Shown: positions 8,192-15,470, counted from the first letter of the stretch. The stretch is 25,841 nucleotides of DNA from Gallionella sp. UBA4737 (GCA_002403995.1 DHIV01000049.1:18264-44104); one strand, 5' to 3'. The notes: generated by a model not told the origin, from the sequence alone. Made by a program: numbers and translations.

Positions 8192-9517
8192 ATGAACGCT
8201 GAATTGGGTTACCTTCAAAAAAAATATCATGTCGCGGTTAACAGTCCTGCTCCGCGTTTCGTTAGCCGCATCACCAAAAACACGTATGCAATGGTATTGG
8301 CTGGCGGCCGAGGCAGCCGCCTTCATCAACTGACTGATTGGCGTGCCAAGCCGGCAGTTCCTTTCGGCGGCAAGTTCCGCATCATTGATTTCGTGTTGTC
8401 CAATTGCGTGAATTCCGGGATCCGCCGCATTGGTGTGGCGACGCAGTATAAATCGCACAGCCTGATTCAACACATACAGCGCGGCTGGTCATTCCTGAAT
8501 GGGCAATTCGGCGAGTTTGTAGATCTGCTGCCTGCCCAGCAGCGTGTTGACGAAAATCATTGGTATCAAGGAACCGCCGATGCGGTGTTCCAGAATCTGG
8601 ACATCTTGCGCGCATCGAATCCAGACTTCGTATTGATACTGGCCGGTGACCATGTGTATAAAATGGATTACGGCAAGCTGTTGGCTTTTCATGTGGAGAA
8701 TAAAGCCGATATGACGGTAGCCTGCCTGGAAGTACCCATTGCCGAGGCAACCGCATTTGGCGTGATGGGTGTGGATGAAAATTCCCGCGTTGTTGAATTT
8801 GCCGAAAAACCGGCTAACCCTGCGCCTATGCCCGGCAAACCGGACAAGGCGCTCGCCAGCATGGGCATCTATGTGTTCAATACCAAGTTCCTGTTCGAAC
8901 AATTGATACGCGATGCAGACGATAAGCGTTCCAGCCATGATTTCGGCAAGAATTTGATCCCTTACATGATTGAAAAATATCATGTATTCGCACAAAATTT
9001 CGAGCAAAGTTGTGTCGGGATGGAAGATGACAATGTGCCTTATTGGCGCGATGTCGGGACTATCGATTCCTACTGGGAAGCCAACATGGAACTGACCAAG
9101 GTGGTCCCTGATTTGAATATGTATGACCAGGAGTGGCCAATTTGGACGCATCAGGAGCAATTGCCGCCGGCAAAATTCGTATTTGACGAAGATGGCCGCC
9201 GCGGCATGGCTATTGACTCGCTGGTTTCCGGGGGGTGCATCGTGAGCGGTTCGACAGTGCGCCGCTCATTGCTGTTTTCTGATGTGCGCATAAATGGCTA
9301 TTGCAATATCGAAGATTCGATATTATTGCCCAACGTGGATGTGTGTCGCGACGTCACATTGAAGCGCGTCATCGTTGACAAGAACTGCAAGATTCCGGAC
9401 GGTTTGGTAGTCGGAGTCAATCCGGAAGAAGATCGCAAACGTTTCCATGTCAGCCCGAACGGTGTGACGCTCATCACCCCGGAAATGCTCGGCCAAAAAA
9501 CACACCAATTCCGCTGA
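8192..9517 (+). CDS. glgC: glucose-1-phosphate adenylyltransferase (ADP-glucose pyrophosphorylase)
   Basis: The 441-residue enzyme makes ADP-glucose from glucose-1-phosphate and ATP, the committed step of bacterial glycogen synthesis. The nucleotide-binding loop AMVLAGGRGSRL is at residues 33-44, followed by the conserved RAKPAVPFGGKFRIIDFVLSN segment. FAEKPA carries the sugar-phosphate-binding lysine. The C-terminal third shows left-handed beta-helix character (repeated hydrophobic steps around SDVRINGYCNIEDSILLPNV). ATG 8192 is supported by GGGAG with a 7-nt spacer and a typical extended N-terminus ending in the loop. It heads a rightward glgC-GH57-malQ group. Confidence 0.97.
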   Translation: MNAELGYLQKKYHVAVNSPAPRFVSRITKNTYAMVLAGGRGSRLHQLTDWRAKPAVPFGGKFRIIDFVLSNCVNSGIRRIGVATQYKSHSLIQHIQRGWSFLNGQFGEFVDLLPAQQRVDENHWYQGTADAVFQNLDILRASNPDFVLILAGDHVYKMDYGKLLAFHVENKADMTVACLEVPIAEATAFGVMGVDENSRVVEFAEKPANPAPMPGKPDKALASMGIYVFNTKFLFEQLIRDADDKRSSHDFGKNLIPYMIEKYHVFAQNFEQSCVGMEDDNVPYWRDVGTIDSYWEANMELTKVVPDLNMYDQEWPIWTHQEQLPPAKFVFDEDGRRGMAIDSLVSGGCIVSGSTVRRSLLFSDVRINGYCNIEDSILLPNVDVCRDVTLKRVIVDKNCKIPDGLVVGVNPEEDRKRFHVSPNGVTLITPEMLGQKTHQFR

Positions 9518-9524
9518 TTGCCAT

Positions 9525-9545
9525 CCCCGCTACTGAATAGCGGGG
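9525..9545 (+). promoter_or_regulatory. hairpin between glgC and the GH57 gene
   Basis: CCCCGCTA (9525-9532) pairs perfectly with TAGCGGGG (9538-9545) around a 5-nt loop. Only TTTC follows, so it is a poor intrinsic terminator. The GGGG of its 3' arm is the only Shine-Dalgarno-like sequence ahead of ATG 9556, so the hairpin may modulate translation or stabilise the upstream mRNA. Confidence 0.5.
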
Positions 9546-9555
9546 TTTCACACCA

Positions 9556-11268
9556 ATGAAAAAAACCGTTGATTTAGTTTTTCTCTGGCACATGCACCAG
9601 CCGGACTACCGCGATTATACCAGCGGCGACTTTGTGTTGCCGTGGACCTATTTGCATGCCATCAAGGATTACACCGATATGGCTTATCACCTTGAGAGGC
9701 ACCCCAAAGTCCGCGCTGTGGTGAATTTCGTGCCCATCTTGCTCGACCAATTGGATGACTATACGGATCAGTTCGCCACCGGACAGTTGCGCGATCCGTT
9801 GCTGCGCCTGTTGATACACGAAAATACCAGCAGCCTCTCTGCAGAACAGCGGCAATTGGCTTTCGATGCATGCTTCCGCAGCAATCACACCAAGATGATT
9901 GCACCCTATCCGGCATACAAACGCCTATGGGAAATTTTCAATCTTTTGCAAGCCGAAAGTGAAGCCGCGTTGTCCTATTTGTCGAGACATTATGTGACTG
10001 ATTTGCTGACCTGGTATCACTTGGCCTGGTGCGGCGAAAGCGTGCGCCGCGAATATGCCTTGATAGCACGGCTGATGAGTAAGGCTGAAGGCTTCAGTTA
10101 CGAAGACCGCAAACAATTGTTCGACCTTATCGGTGAATTAATTGGCGGCATCATTCCGCGCTATCGCAAGCTGGCAGAATCCGGGCAGATCGAGATTTCC
10201 GCTACCCCGCATTACCATCCGTTAGCACCGCTGTTGATTGACTTTGCCAGTGCCAAGGATGCCATGCCGGACGCTCTCTTGCCCAATTCTCCACATTACC
10301 CCAAGGGCAGGCAGCGCGTAATTGCGCACATTCAGTCTGCCAAGCGTAGTCATCGCGCACGTTTTGGATCTGAGCCACAGGGGATGTGGCCCGCGGAAGG
10401 ATCGATTTCCTCAGAAACTCTGGAAGTATTTGCATCCGAGGGGTGCCGCTGGATAGCCAGCGGGGAGGGCGTATTAGTCAACAGTTTGCATCACATCGAA
10501 CAATCTATTCCTGAGCATGCGCAATACTTATACCGCCCTTATCAACTGGAAAAGGGTGCGGATGGCTTGAGTTGTTTTTTCCGTGATGACCGTCTATCAG
10601 ATTTGATTGGCTTTGAATATTCGCGCTGGCATGGCAAAGATGCAGCAAAACATTTTGTCGACCAGATCGACGCGATTGCCCAACACGCGGCCGGTGATGA
10701 AACGCCTGTCGTCAGCGTCATTCTGGATGGTGAAAACGCATGGGAATATTATCCTTACAATGGGTTTTACTTCCTTGATGAGTTATATGCCGAACTCGAG
10801 GCGCACGCCCAGATTCACACCAGTACTTACAGCGACTATCTGAAGCTAAGCACGACAGGTGCTGGCAGCGCGCGGCAGCACAGCTTGCCCGGTATTGTTG
10901 CGGGGAGCTGGGTGTATGGTAACTTTTCAACCTGGATAGGCTCCAAGGACAAAAATCACGCCTGGGATTTGCTGTGTGTCGCAAAGCAGAGTTTCGACAT
11001 GGTCATGTCCAGTGGCCGACTCAACCAGGCCGAACAGGATGCAGCCGAGAAGCAGCTTTGTTCTTGCGAAAGCTCGGACTGGTTCTGGTGGTTTGGCGAC
11101 TATAACCCCTCGCACTCGGTAGCCAGCTTTGATCGGCTTTTCCGCCACAACTTGACCGAGTTGTATCACCTGTTGAAATTGCCGGCCCCACTGAATTTGT
11201 CAGAGCCTATCAGCCAGGGAAGCGGTTCCCCAGAAGTAGGCGGAGCGATGCGCCGCGCCTCTGAATAA
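9556..11268 (+). CDS. glycoside hydrolase family 57 protein (alpha-amylase/glucanotransferase type)
   Basis: This 570-residue cytoplasmic protein lacks a signal peptide. It carries GH57 region 1, LWHMHQPDY (about 10-18), a region 2-like TPHYHPLAP (217-225), region 3 GMWPAE with candidate nucleophile E281, and region 4 ILDGENAWE with candidate acid/base D391. GH57 enzymes act on alpha-1,4 and sometimes alpha-1,6 glucans (amylase, amylopullulanase, 4-alpha-glucanotransferase, branching enzyme). The exact specificity cannot be read from sequence alone. Position between glgC and malQ suggests remodelling of intracellular glycogen or maltodextrins. It begins 38 bp after glgC and ends 10 bp before malQ, so a shared transcript is likely. 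Confidence 0.92.
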   Translation: MKKTVDLVFLWHMHQPDYRDYTSGDFVLPWTYLHAIKDYTDMAYHLERHPKVRAVVNFVPILLDQLDDYTDQFATGQLRDPLLRLLIHENTSSLSAEQRQLAFDACFRSNHTKMIAPYPAYKRLWEIFNLLQAESEAALSYLSRHYVTDLLTWYHLAWCGESVRREYALIARLMSKAEGFSYEDRKQLFDLIGELIGGIIPRYRKLAESGQIEISATPHYHPLAPLLIDFASAKDAMPDALLPNSPHYPKGRQRVIAHIQSAKRSHRARFGSEPQGMWPAEGSISSETLEVFASEGCRWIASGEGVLVNSLHHIEQSIPEHAQYLYRPYQLEKGADGLSCFFRDDRLSDLIGFEYSRWHGKDAAKHFVDQIDAIAQHAAGDETPVVSVILDGENAWEYYPYNGFYFLDELYAELEAHAQIHTSTYSDYLKLSTTGAGSARQHSLPGIVAGSWVYGNFSTWIGSKDKNHAWDLLCVAKQSFDMVMSSGRLNQAEQDAAEKQLCSCESSDWFWWFGDYNPSHSVASFDRLFRHNLTELYHLLKLPAPLNLSEPISQGSGSPEVGGAMRRASE

Positions 11269-11278
11269 GCAGTCTTCC

Positions 11279-12805
11279 ATGTTAACGGAACGCGCCAGCG
11301 GCATATTGTTACATCCGACATCGCTGCCTGGCGCGTTCGGTGCCGGCGACTTCGGCACCGATGCATACAAGTTTGTCGACTGGCTGGTAAGTGCCGGCCA
11401 GACTTATTGGCAGATTCTGCCGCTCGGCGAAATCGGCCATGGAAATTCTCCTTACATGGGTATGTCCGCTTTCGCCGGCAATATCCTGCTTATAGACCTC
11501 GCTGAATTGTCCGGTCATGGTTGGCTCAGCTCCGAGGATCTGATGCCACATCCGGATTTCCAACCTGGGAGGGTTAATTTCACGCTCGTGCGACCATTTC
11601 GCACTGAGCGGTTGCGCCGCGCCGCCAGAAACTTCTTTGCAAGTGGCCATGATGATATGCACCGGAGCTATACCGAGTTCTGCATTGCCGAAAGCGAATG
11701 GCTTGAAGACTATGCTTTATTCATGACGATTGCTCAGCACGAAAGTTGGCGCGAATGGAGCCGTTGGCCCAAGGCGCTCGCGCATAGAGAACCTCAGGCG
11801 CTACGTCTTATGGAAAAGAATTGCGCTGACGAAGTCAATTTCTGGAAATTCTGCCAATGGTGCTTTTCCCGCCAATGGTCAAATTTGCGGCTATATGCCA
11901 ATCAGCACGGTGTTCGAATCATCGGCGACGTGCCGATATTCGTGGCCTATCAAAGTGCCGATGTTTGGTCACATCAGGAACTGTTTGAACTGGATGAAAA
12001 TGGCCGCCCATCAGTTGTAGCCGGTGTGCCACCCGACTATTTCAGCGAGACCGGGCAACTATGGGGAAATCCGCTCTACCGCTGGGATATCCATGAAAAT
12101 AACGGTTACGCATGGTGGATAGCACGCCTCAGACATGCACTGCAACTTGCTGACCTGGTGCGTATAGATCATTTTCGAGGCTTTGTCGCCTATTGGGAAG
12201 TGCCGGCAGATGCGCGCAATGCTATCAATGGGAAGTGGGTACCCGGGCCTGGAGAAAAGCTGTTTGAAGCATTTATAAAGGCATTTCCGCACCTGCCCAT
12301 CATTGCAGAAGACTTGGGTTTAATCACACCTGACGTATTTGAGCTTCGCGACAAATTCAATCTGCCAGGCATGCGTATCCTGCAATTCGCATTTGCCGAA
12401 GGGGAGGAGAACTACTTCCTTCCGCACAACTATGTGCCCAATACCATCGCCTATACGGGTACACATGACAATGACACCATCCTGGGTTGGTGGAACACTT
12501 TATCAGATAAGGAAAGAGCTTTTGCCAAGCACTATCTGCATAGTGACGGAGACAAGATACAGTGGGATATGATGCGCGCCATTTCCAGTTCGGTAGCGAA
12601 TATGGTCATCTTTCCCATGCAGGATGTGCTTGGGCTATCCAGCAATCACCGCATGAACTTTCCCGGTCAATCATCAGGGAGCTGGGAGTGGCGTTTTTCC
12701 TGGGACCAAGTTCAGCCAAGGCATACTCAGGCATTAGCGAAGATGTCTTTAGAATATATTCGTATTTCAATTCAACCACATACTCAACTTCATCAAGATG
12801 CATAA
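11279..12805 (+). CDS. malQ: 4-alpha-glucanotransferase (amylomaltase, GH77)
   Basis: The 508-residue enzyme moves alpha-1,4-glucan segments between chains and releases glucose from malto-oligosaccharides. Landmarks are the N-terminal ASGILLHPTSLPG, the nucleophile motif VRIDHFRGF (D297), the acid/base motif IIAEDLG (E344) and GTHDND (D397). Length fits the ~500-residue plant/bacterial amylomaltase class without the large N-terminal extension of E. coli MalQ. ATG 11279 lies 10 bp after the GH57 stop with only a weak ribosome binding site, suggesting coupling. It is the last gene before the dif region, and I see no strong terminator after it. Confidence 0.96.
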   Translation: MLTERASGILLHPTSLPGAFGAGDFGTDAYKFVDWLVSAGQTYWQILPLGEIGHGNSPYMGMSAFAGNILLIDLAELSGHGWLSSEDLMPHPDFQPGRVNFTLVRPFRTERLRRAARNFFASGHDDMHRSYTEFCIAESEWLEDYALFMTIAQHESWREWSRWPKALAHREPQALRLMEKNCADEVNFWKFCQWCFSRQWSNLRLYANQHGVRIIGDVPIFVAYQSADVWSHQELFELDENGRPSVVAGVPPDYFSETGQLWGNPLYRWDIHENNGYAWWIARLRHALQLADLVRIDHFRGFVAYWEVPADARNAINGKWVPGPGEKLFEAFIKAFPHLPIIAEDLGLITPDVFELRDKFNLPGMRILQFAFAEGEENYFLPHNYVPNTIAYTGTHDNDTILGWWNTLSDKERAFAKHYLHSDGDKIQWDMMRAISSSVANMVIFPMQDVLGLSSNHRMNFPGQSSGSWEWRFSWDQVQPRHTQALAKMSLEYIRISIQPHTQLHQDA

Positions 12806-12838
12806 TTCAACAGGGTGCATAATAGGTACTCCGTGCTC

Positions 12839-12850
12839 TACACGCGTGTA
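12839..12850. repeat. 12-bp perfect palindrome
   Basis: TACACGCGTGTA reads the same on both strands. It lies 34 bp after malQ, without a T-tract, so it is more like a protein-binding site than a terminator. No binding protein is suggested by sequence alone. Confidence 0.35.
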
Positions 12851-12853
12851 TCT

Positions 12854-12906
12854 TTATCAACAACCTTATCCACAATAACTGTGGAAAACAAAAACTCTTA
12901 TCAATG
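12854..12906. promoter_or_regulatory. cluster of DnaA-box-like 9-mers
   Basis: Four 9-mers start 12-18 bp apart: TTATCAACA (12854-12862), the perfect consensus box TTATCCACA (12866-12874), TTTTCCACA on the minus strand (12880-12888) and a weak TTATCAATG (12898-12906). The second and third boxes form an inverted pair. The cluster ends 38 bp before dif. Sequence identity to DnaA boxes is direct; binding and function (DnaA titration, or an origin fragment of a lost element) are inference. Confidence 0.5.
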
Positions 12907-12944
12907 GCTGCAATGGGCAAACGGCCAAGAGAAAGATGCAAAGT

Positions 12945-12972
12945 ATTTGACATAATATACATTATGCGAATA
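12945..12972 (-). other. dif: chromosomal dif site (XerC/XerD recombination site)
   Basis: On the minus strand the 28 bp match the proteobacterial dif consensus at all but two positions. The XerC arm is at 12962-12972 (complement TATTCGCATAA), the 6-bp centre at 12956-12961 (complement TGTATA), and the XerD arm at 12945-12955 (complement TTATGTCAAAT; E. coli has TTATGTTAAAT). XerCD act here, under FtsK control, to resolve chromosome dimers. The site marks the replication terminus region. The XerC arm faces the insertion sequence on its right. Confidence 0.9.
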
Positions 12973-12977
12973 TCCAA
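12973..12977. repeat. target-site duplication, left copy
   Basis: TCCAA directly follows the XerC arm of dif and is repeated at 14545-14549 on the other side of the insertion sequence. It is the 5-bp target duplication made by insertion. Confidence 0.85.
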
Positions 12978-13024
12978 TGTAGAGGCAAAGTTGTAATGTC
13001 TGATTCTAGCAAAATTGAAATGTC
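12978..13024. repeat. left terminal inverted repeat of the insertion sequence
   Basis: It holds AATGTC at 12995-13000 and TTGAAATGTC at 13015-13024, mirrored in the right end with a one-base shift. Confidence 0.75.
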
Positions 13025-13078
13025 GCATTTTTGCTATTAGGTCCATGCTGGGAAACTTCAATTTCAAGGAGTTTCACC

Positions 13079-14530
13079 ATGGACAGAACCGGGATGATTA
13101 CGATGAGCATGCGTGAAATTGATCGACTTAAAACGATCCAGGCGATTGCCGACGGCAATCTGAAGCCGATGGTGGCTGCAGTCCAGTTAAATCTCACTAC
13201 ACGCCAAATTCAGCGGCTGGTGGCCAGGTATAGGGAAAAAGGTGCCGTCGGCCTCGTTTCCCGCCGACGTGGTTGCCCCGGCAACTATCAGTTGGCTCCC
13301 GGTTTGGCTGACTTGGCGTTGACAATCATTCGCGAGCGATATTCCGACTTCGGGCCAACGCTGGCCTGCGAGAAGCTGCGTGAATGCCACGGCCTGATGA
13401 TCTCAAAGGAAACCTGCCGCCGGTTAATGGCCGAGGCTGGGCTATGGACTCCACGCAAACTACGGTCGGCAAAGATCTACCAGCCGCGCAACCGGCGCCA
13501 CTGTATTGGCGAGTTGATCCAAATCGACGGTAGCGACCATCGCTGGTTTGAGGAACGCGGGTCGGCATGCACGCTGTTGGTATATATAGATGATGCGACC
13601 AGTCGGCTGATGCATTTGCATTTTACGTATTCGGAATCGACGTTCAGCTATTTCGAGGCGACACGCCGCTATCTGGAGCTGCATGGTAAACCGCAGGCGT
13701 TCTATAGCGACCAGGCCAGCGTATTTCGATGCAATAACAAGCATGCTACCGGTGGCGACGGACATACGCAGTTCGGTCGGGCGCTATACGAACTCAATAT
13801 CGAGAGCATCTGCGCCAATAGCAGCCAGGCAAAAGGACGCGTGGAACGGGCTAATCTGACCTTGCAGGATCGTTTAGTCAAGGAGTTAAGGTTACATGGC
13901 ATCTCGACGATGGACGCAGCGAATGCGTATGCGCCTTCTTTCATTGCGGATTTCAACCGGCGTTTTGAGAAGCCGCCGCGCAATAATTTCAACGCCCATC
14001 GCTCGCTGCGCGCCGACGAAGACATGGATTTGATTTTCACGGTGCGCGACGCACGCCGGGTCTCGAACAGCCTGACGCTGCAATACGACAAAATGCTGTA
14101 TTTGCTGACCGATATGCCGCAAACCCGCGCGGTGAAGGGCAAATACATCGAGGTCTATGAGTATCCGGATGGACGTATTGAGGTACGTGCCAATGGTGCC
14201 GCCCTGCCCTACATTACCTATGACCGGTTGCCGGAGATCGACCAAGGGGCGGTGGTAGAGAACAAGCGTCTTGGACATGTGTTGCAAGTGGCGCAACACA
14301 TACAGGAACAGCGCGATAGCCGACGTGGACTCAACGCGCCGGCACGAACGAACCAGGGCAAACCATCGGCGCAGATCAAAGCGGCGCCAAATAAGAAAGC
14401 ACCGCGCAAATTGAATGCCGATGACCTCGTTTTGGCGATCAAACTAACTCAGCCAAAACGATCAACGGTTACACTTAAGGTCAAACCCACAAACCAGACA
14501 TTTCAACTTAGCCGACAACCGGACATTTGA
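13079..14530 (+). CDS. ISNCY-family DDE transposase
   Basis: The 483-residue transposase is called from ATG 13079, supported by AAGGAG at 13066-13071 with a 7-nt spacer; an in-frame extension to 13031 lacks such support. Residues about 10-60 form a helix-turn-helix (MREIDRLKTIQAIADG, then LTTRQIQRLVARY), and 60-125 a second DNA-binding region. The RNase H-like catalytic core carries D150 (LIQIDGSDHRWFE), D211 (FYSDQASVF) and E256 (AKGRVERANLTLQDRLVK). All three acidic residues are present and the frame is open, so the enzyme may be active. The lysine/arginine-rich C-terminus ends within the right inverted repeat. The IQIDGSDHRWFEERG style is typical of transposases annotated ISNCY, distinct from IS481 and IS3. 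Confidence 0.93.
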   Translation: MDRTGMITMSMREIDRLKTIQAIADGNLKPMVAAVQLNLTTRQIQRLVARYREKGAVGLVSRRRGCPGNYQLAPGLADLALTIIRERYSDFGPTLACEKLRECHGLMISKETCRRLMAEAGLWTPRKLRSAKIYQPRNRRHCIGELIQIDGSDHRWFEERGSACTLLVYIDDATSRLMHLHFTYSESTFSYFEATRRYLELHGKPQAFYSDQASVFRCNNKHATGGDGHTQFGRALYELNIESICANSSQAKGRVERANLTLQDRLVKELRLHGISTMDAANAYAPSFIADFNRRFEKPPRNNFNAHRSLRADEDMDLIFTVRDARRVSNSLTLQYDKMLYLLTDMPQTRAVKGKYIEVYEYPDGRIEVRANGAALPYITYDRLPEIDQGAVVENKRLGHVLQVAQHIQEQRDSRRGLNAPARTNQGKPSAQIKAAPNKKAPRKLNADDLVLAIKLTQPKRSTVTLKVKPTNQTFQLSRQPDI

Positions 14531-14544
14531 AGATAGCCTTGACA
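14497..14544. repeat. right terminal inverted repeat of the insertion sequence
   Basis: GACATTTCAA at 14497-14506 and GACATT at 14522-14527 mirror the left end. The transposase stop codon (14528-14530) lies inside it. Confidence 0.75.
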
Positions 14545-14549
14545 TCCAA
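14545..14549. repeat. target-site duplication, right copy
   Basis: TCCAA matches the copy at 12973-12977. Removing the element and one copy restores dif followed by TCCAAGGGCAAGC. Confidence 0.85.
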
Positions 14550-14559
14550 GGGCAAGCAA

Positions 14560-14598
14560 AGCGGAATAGTTTCCGGAACAGTTTCATTCCATTCCGCT
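14560..14598. repeat. tandem 12-mer inside an 8-bp inverted repeat
   Basis: CGGAATAGTTTC (14562-14573) is followed directly by CGGAACAGTTTC (14574-14585). The block is enclosed by AGCGGAAT (14560-14567) and ATTCCGCT (14591-14598). It could fold into a hairpin or be an operator or origin element of the decayed phage-like region. No function is shown. Confidence 0.45.
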
Positions 14599-14651
14599 GT
14601 GTTTACCAAGGGGTTGTGCGGCGGCGCGCAGCGCGCAATACCTTACTTGTT

Positions 14652-14699
14652 AATATGTTTGTATTTTCCTACTAAGCGTAAGCAAGGTTTAAACATATT
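14652..14699. repeat. 9-bp inverted repeat ahead of the phage-like pseudogene
   Basis: AATATGTTT (14652-14660) and AAACATATT (14691-14699) are perfect complements separated by 30 bp. They end 26 bp before the pseudogene ATG. The position suits a regulatory operator of the former gene, but this is only inferred. Confidence 0.35.
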
Positions 14700-14725
14700 C
14701 ATCCGCGAAAATTCGGGGAGCCGAA

Positions 14726-15090
14726 ATGAGCAGCCGCCTTGGATTTCAGGGGCGTTATGTCTCGCTCAAGGGTTTCCGGGATCTCCGCAAGTCAACTGAT
14801 CTCATCTCACTCGCAAGCAAGCTGCCAATCTCCTCAATGTGGTTGTACGCACTGTCCAGAACCGGTAAACCGGGGGTGCTCGTATCCCTTGGATGGCTTT
14901 CCGTATGTGCTGCGCATCCTCACGGGTTACGCATTGCCAGGCAAGGCTTGGGAAGGCTGGTCGGTTCACGGGGACAGGCACTATGCCCAAAATGGCCGCT
15001 GGTACGAAGCCAACAGCCTCGAACAGATTGAACAAATCTTCGGTCCACTTGGCGCAAAGAATCGGACGGCCTCTTTGACAAGGAGGCCGA
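14726..15090 (+). pseudogene. decayed phage-type HTH regulator gene (DUF3653-like), multiple frameshifts
   Basis: ATG 14726 has a strong ribosome binding site (GGGGAG at 14715-14720, 5-nt spacer) and starts MSSRLGFQGRYVSLKGF. The recognisable protein then runs through other frames: from 14818 it reads QAANLLNVVVRTVQN in the next frame, then a TAA stop and WMAFRM, and near 14900 a third frame gives VLRILTGYALPGKAWEGWS followed by VHGDRHYAQNGRWYEA. Together these resemble small phage-associated proteins with an HTH (LLNV.VRTVQNWE) and an LRILTGYELPGKAWEGW tail, which I place near DUF3653. At least two frameshifts and one stop make it non-functional. The family call is from memory of the motif. 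The gene lies beside dif, where filamentous phages integrate, suggesting a prophage remnant. Confidence 0.55.
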
Positions 15091-15093
15091 GGC

Positions 15094-15246
15094 ATGACCC
15101 GCCGCAAAGCATCAAGCCGCCTCGATGTTCGCAAGCATACCAATCCGACGAGCAAGCAAACTGCCGATGTGCTCGATGGGACGGTTCACACGACCCAGAA
15201 CTGGGAGACGGGCTCCCCTTTAATGCCAAAGCTAAGCGTGCTGTAA
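15094..15246 (+). CDS. 50-residue basic hypothetical protein (phage-remnant associated)
   Basis: This short ORF starts MTRRKASSRLDVRKH and ends at TAA 15244. It has an excellent ribosome binding site (AAGGAG at 15080-15085, 8-nt spacer), better than most genes here. The N-terminus is rich in arginine and lysine, with no membrane segment and no motif I recognise. It follows the decayed HTH gene on the same strand and probably belonged to the same element. It could be a real small gene, or a fragment of a longer one whose 3' part has been lost. Confidence 0.4.
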   Translation: MTRRKASSRLDVRKHTNPTSKQTADVLDGTVHTTQNWETGSPLMPKLSVL

Positions 15247-15470
15247 GCAACAGGGATGATGTAGTAGAAGACTATCCCATCAGGGCATCTGCGACAGATA
15301 TTAAAATCAACTTAGACAGTATAAAGCTTTGCTAGGTACGAATTTCAGCAGATTTGTACCATTTGAACATTCATTAGATATGGCCGCACAGATATGATAA
15401 AGATTATGAGCCCTTGTTATTCATGCATTATCAGCCGGCATTACCAGTATCCAACCCACTCATATAGCAA

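Larger units (their letters stand above)
12978..14544 (+). mobile_element. 1567-bp insertion sequence beside dif (ISNCY/IS1202-like)
   Basis: The element begins TGTAGAGGCAAAG and, read inward on the other strand, its right end begins TGTCAAGGCTATC. Both ends carry AATGTC at offset 17 and TTGAAATGTC at offset 37 or 38, giving imperfect inverted repeats of about 47 bp with repeated transposase-site-like boxes. A 5-bp TCCAA duplication flanks it. It encodes one uninterrupted DDE transposase. Size, single ORF and transposase type fit the ISNCY/IS1202 assemblage. Its insertion 5 bp from the XerC arm of dif fits the ISAba32/ISAjo2-like group, which I recall being reported to target dif and plasmid dif sites. 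The specific IS name cannot be given without a search. Confidence 0.88.

Noticed and set aside
12839..12888. Possible malQ terminator
   Set aside because: The palindrome at 12839-12850 and the inverted DnaA-box pair have no T-tract after them, so terminator function is not supported.
14739..15335. 198-codon open frame taken as an intact gene
   Set aside because: Only its middle (VLRILTGYALPGKAWEGW) is family-like. The preceding parts of the same protein lie in two other frames and an alternative start has the ribosome binding site, so it is a pseudogene.
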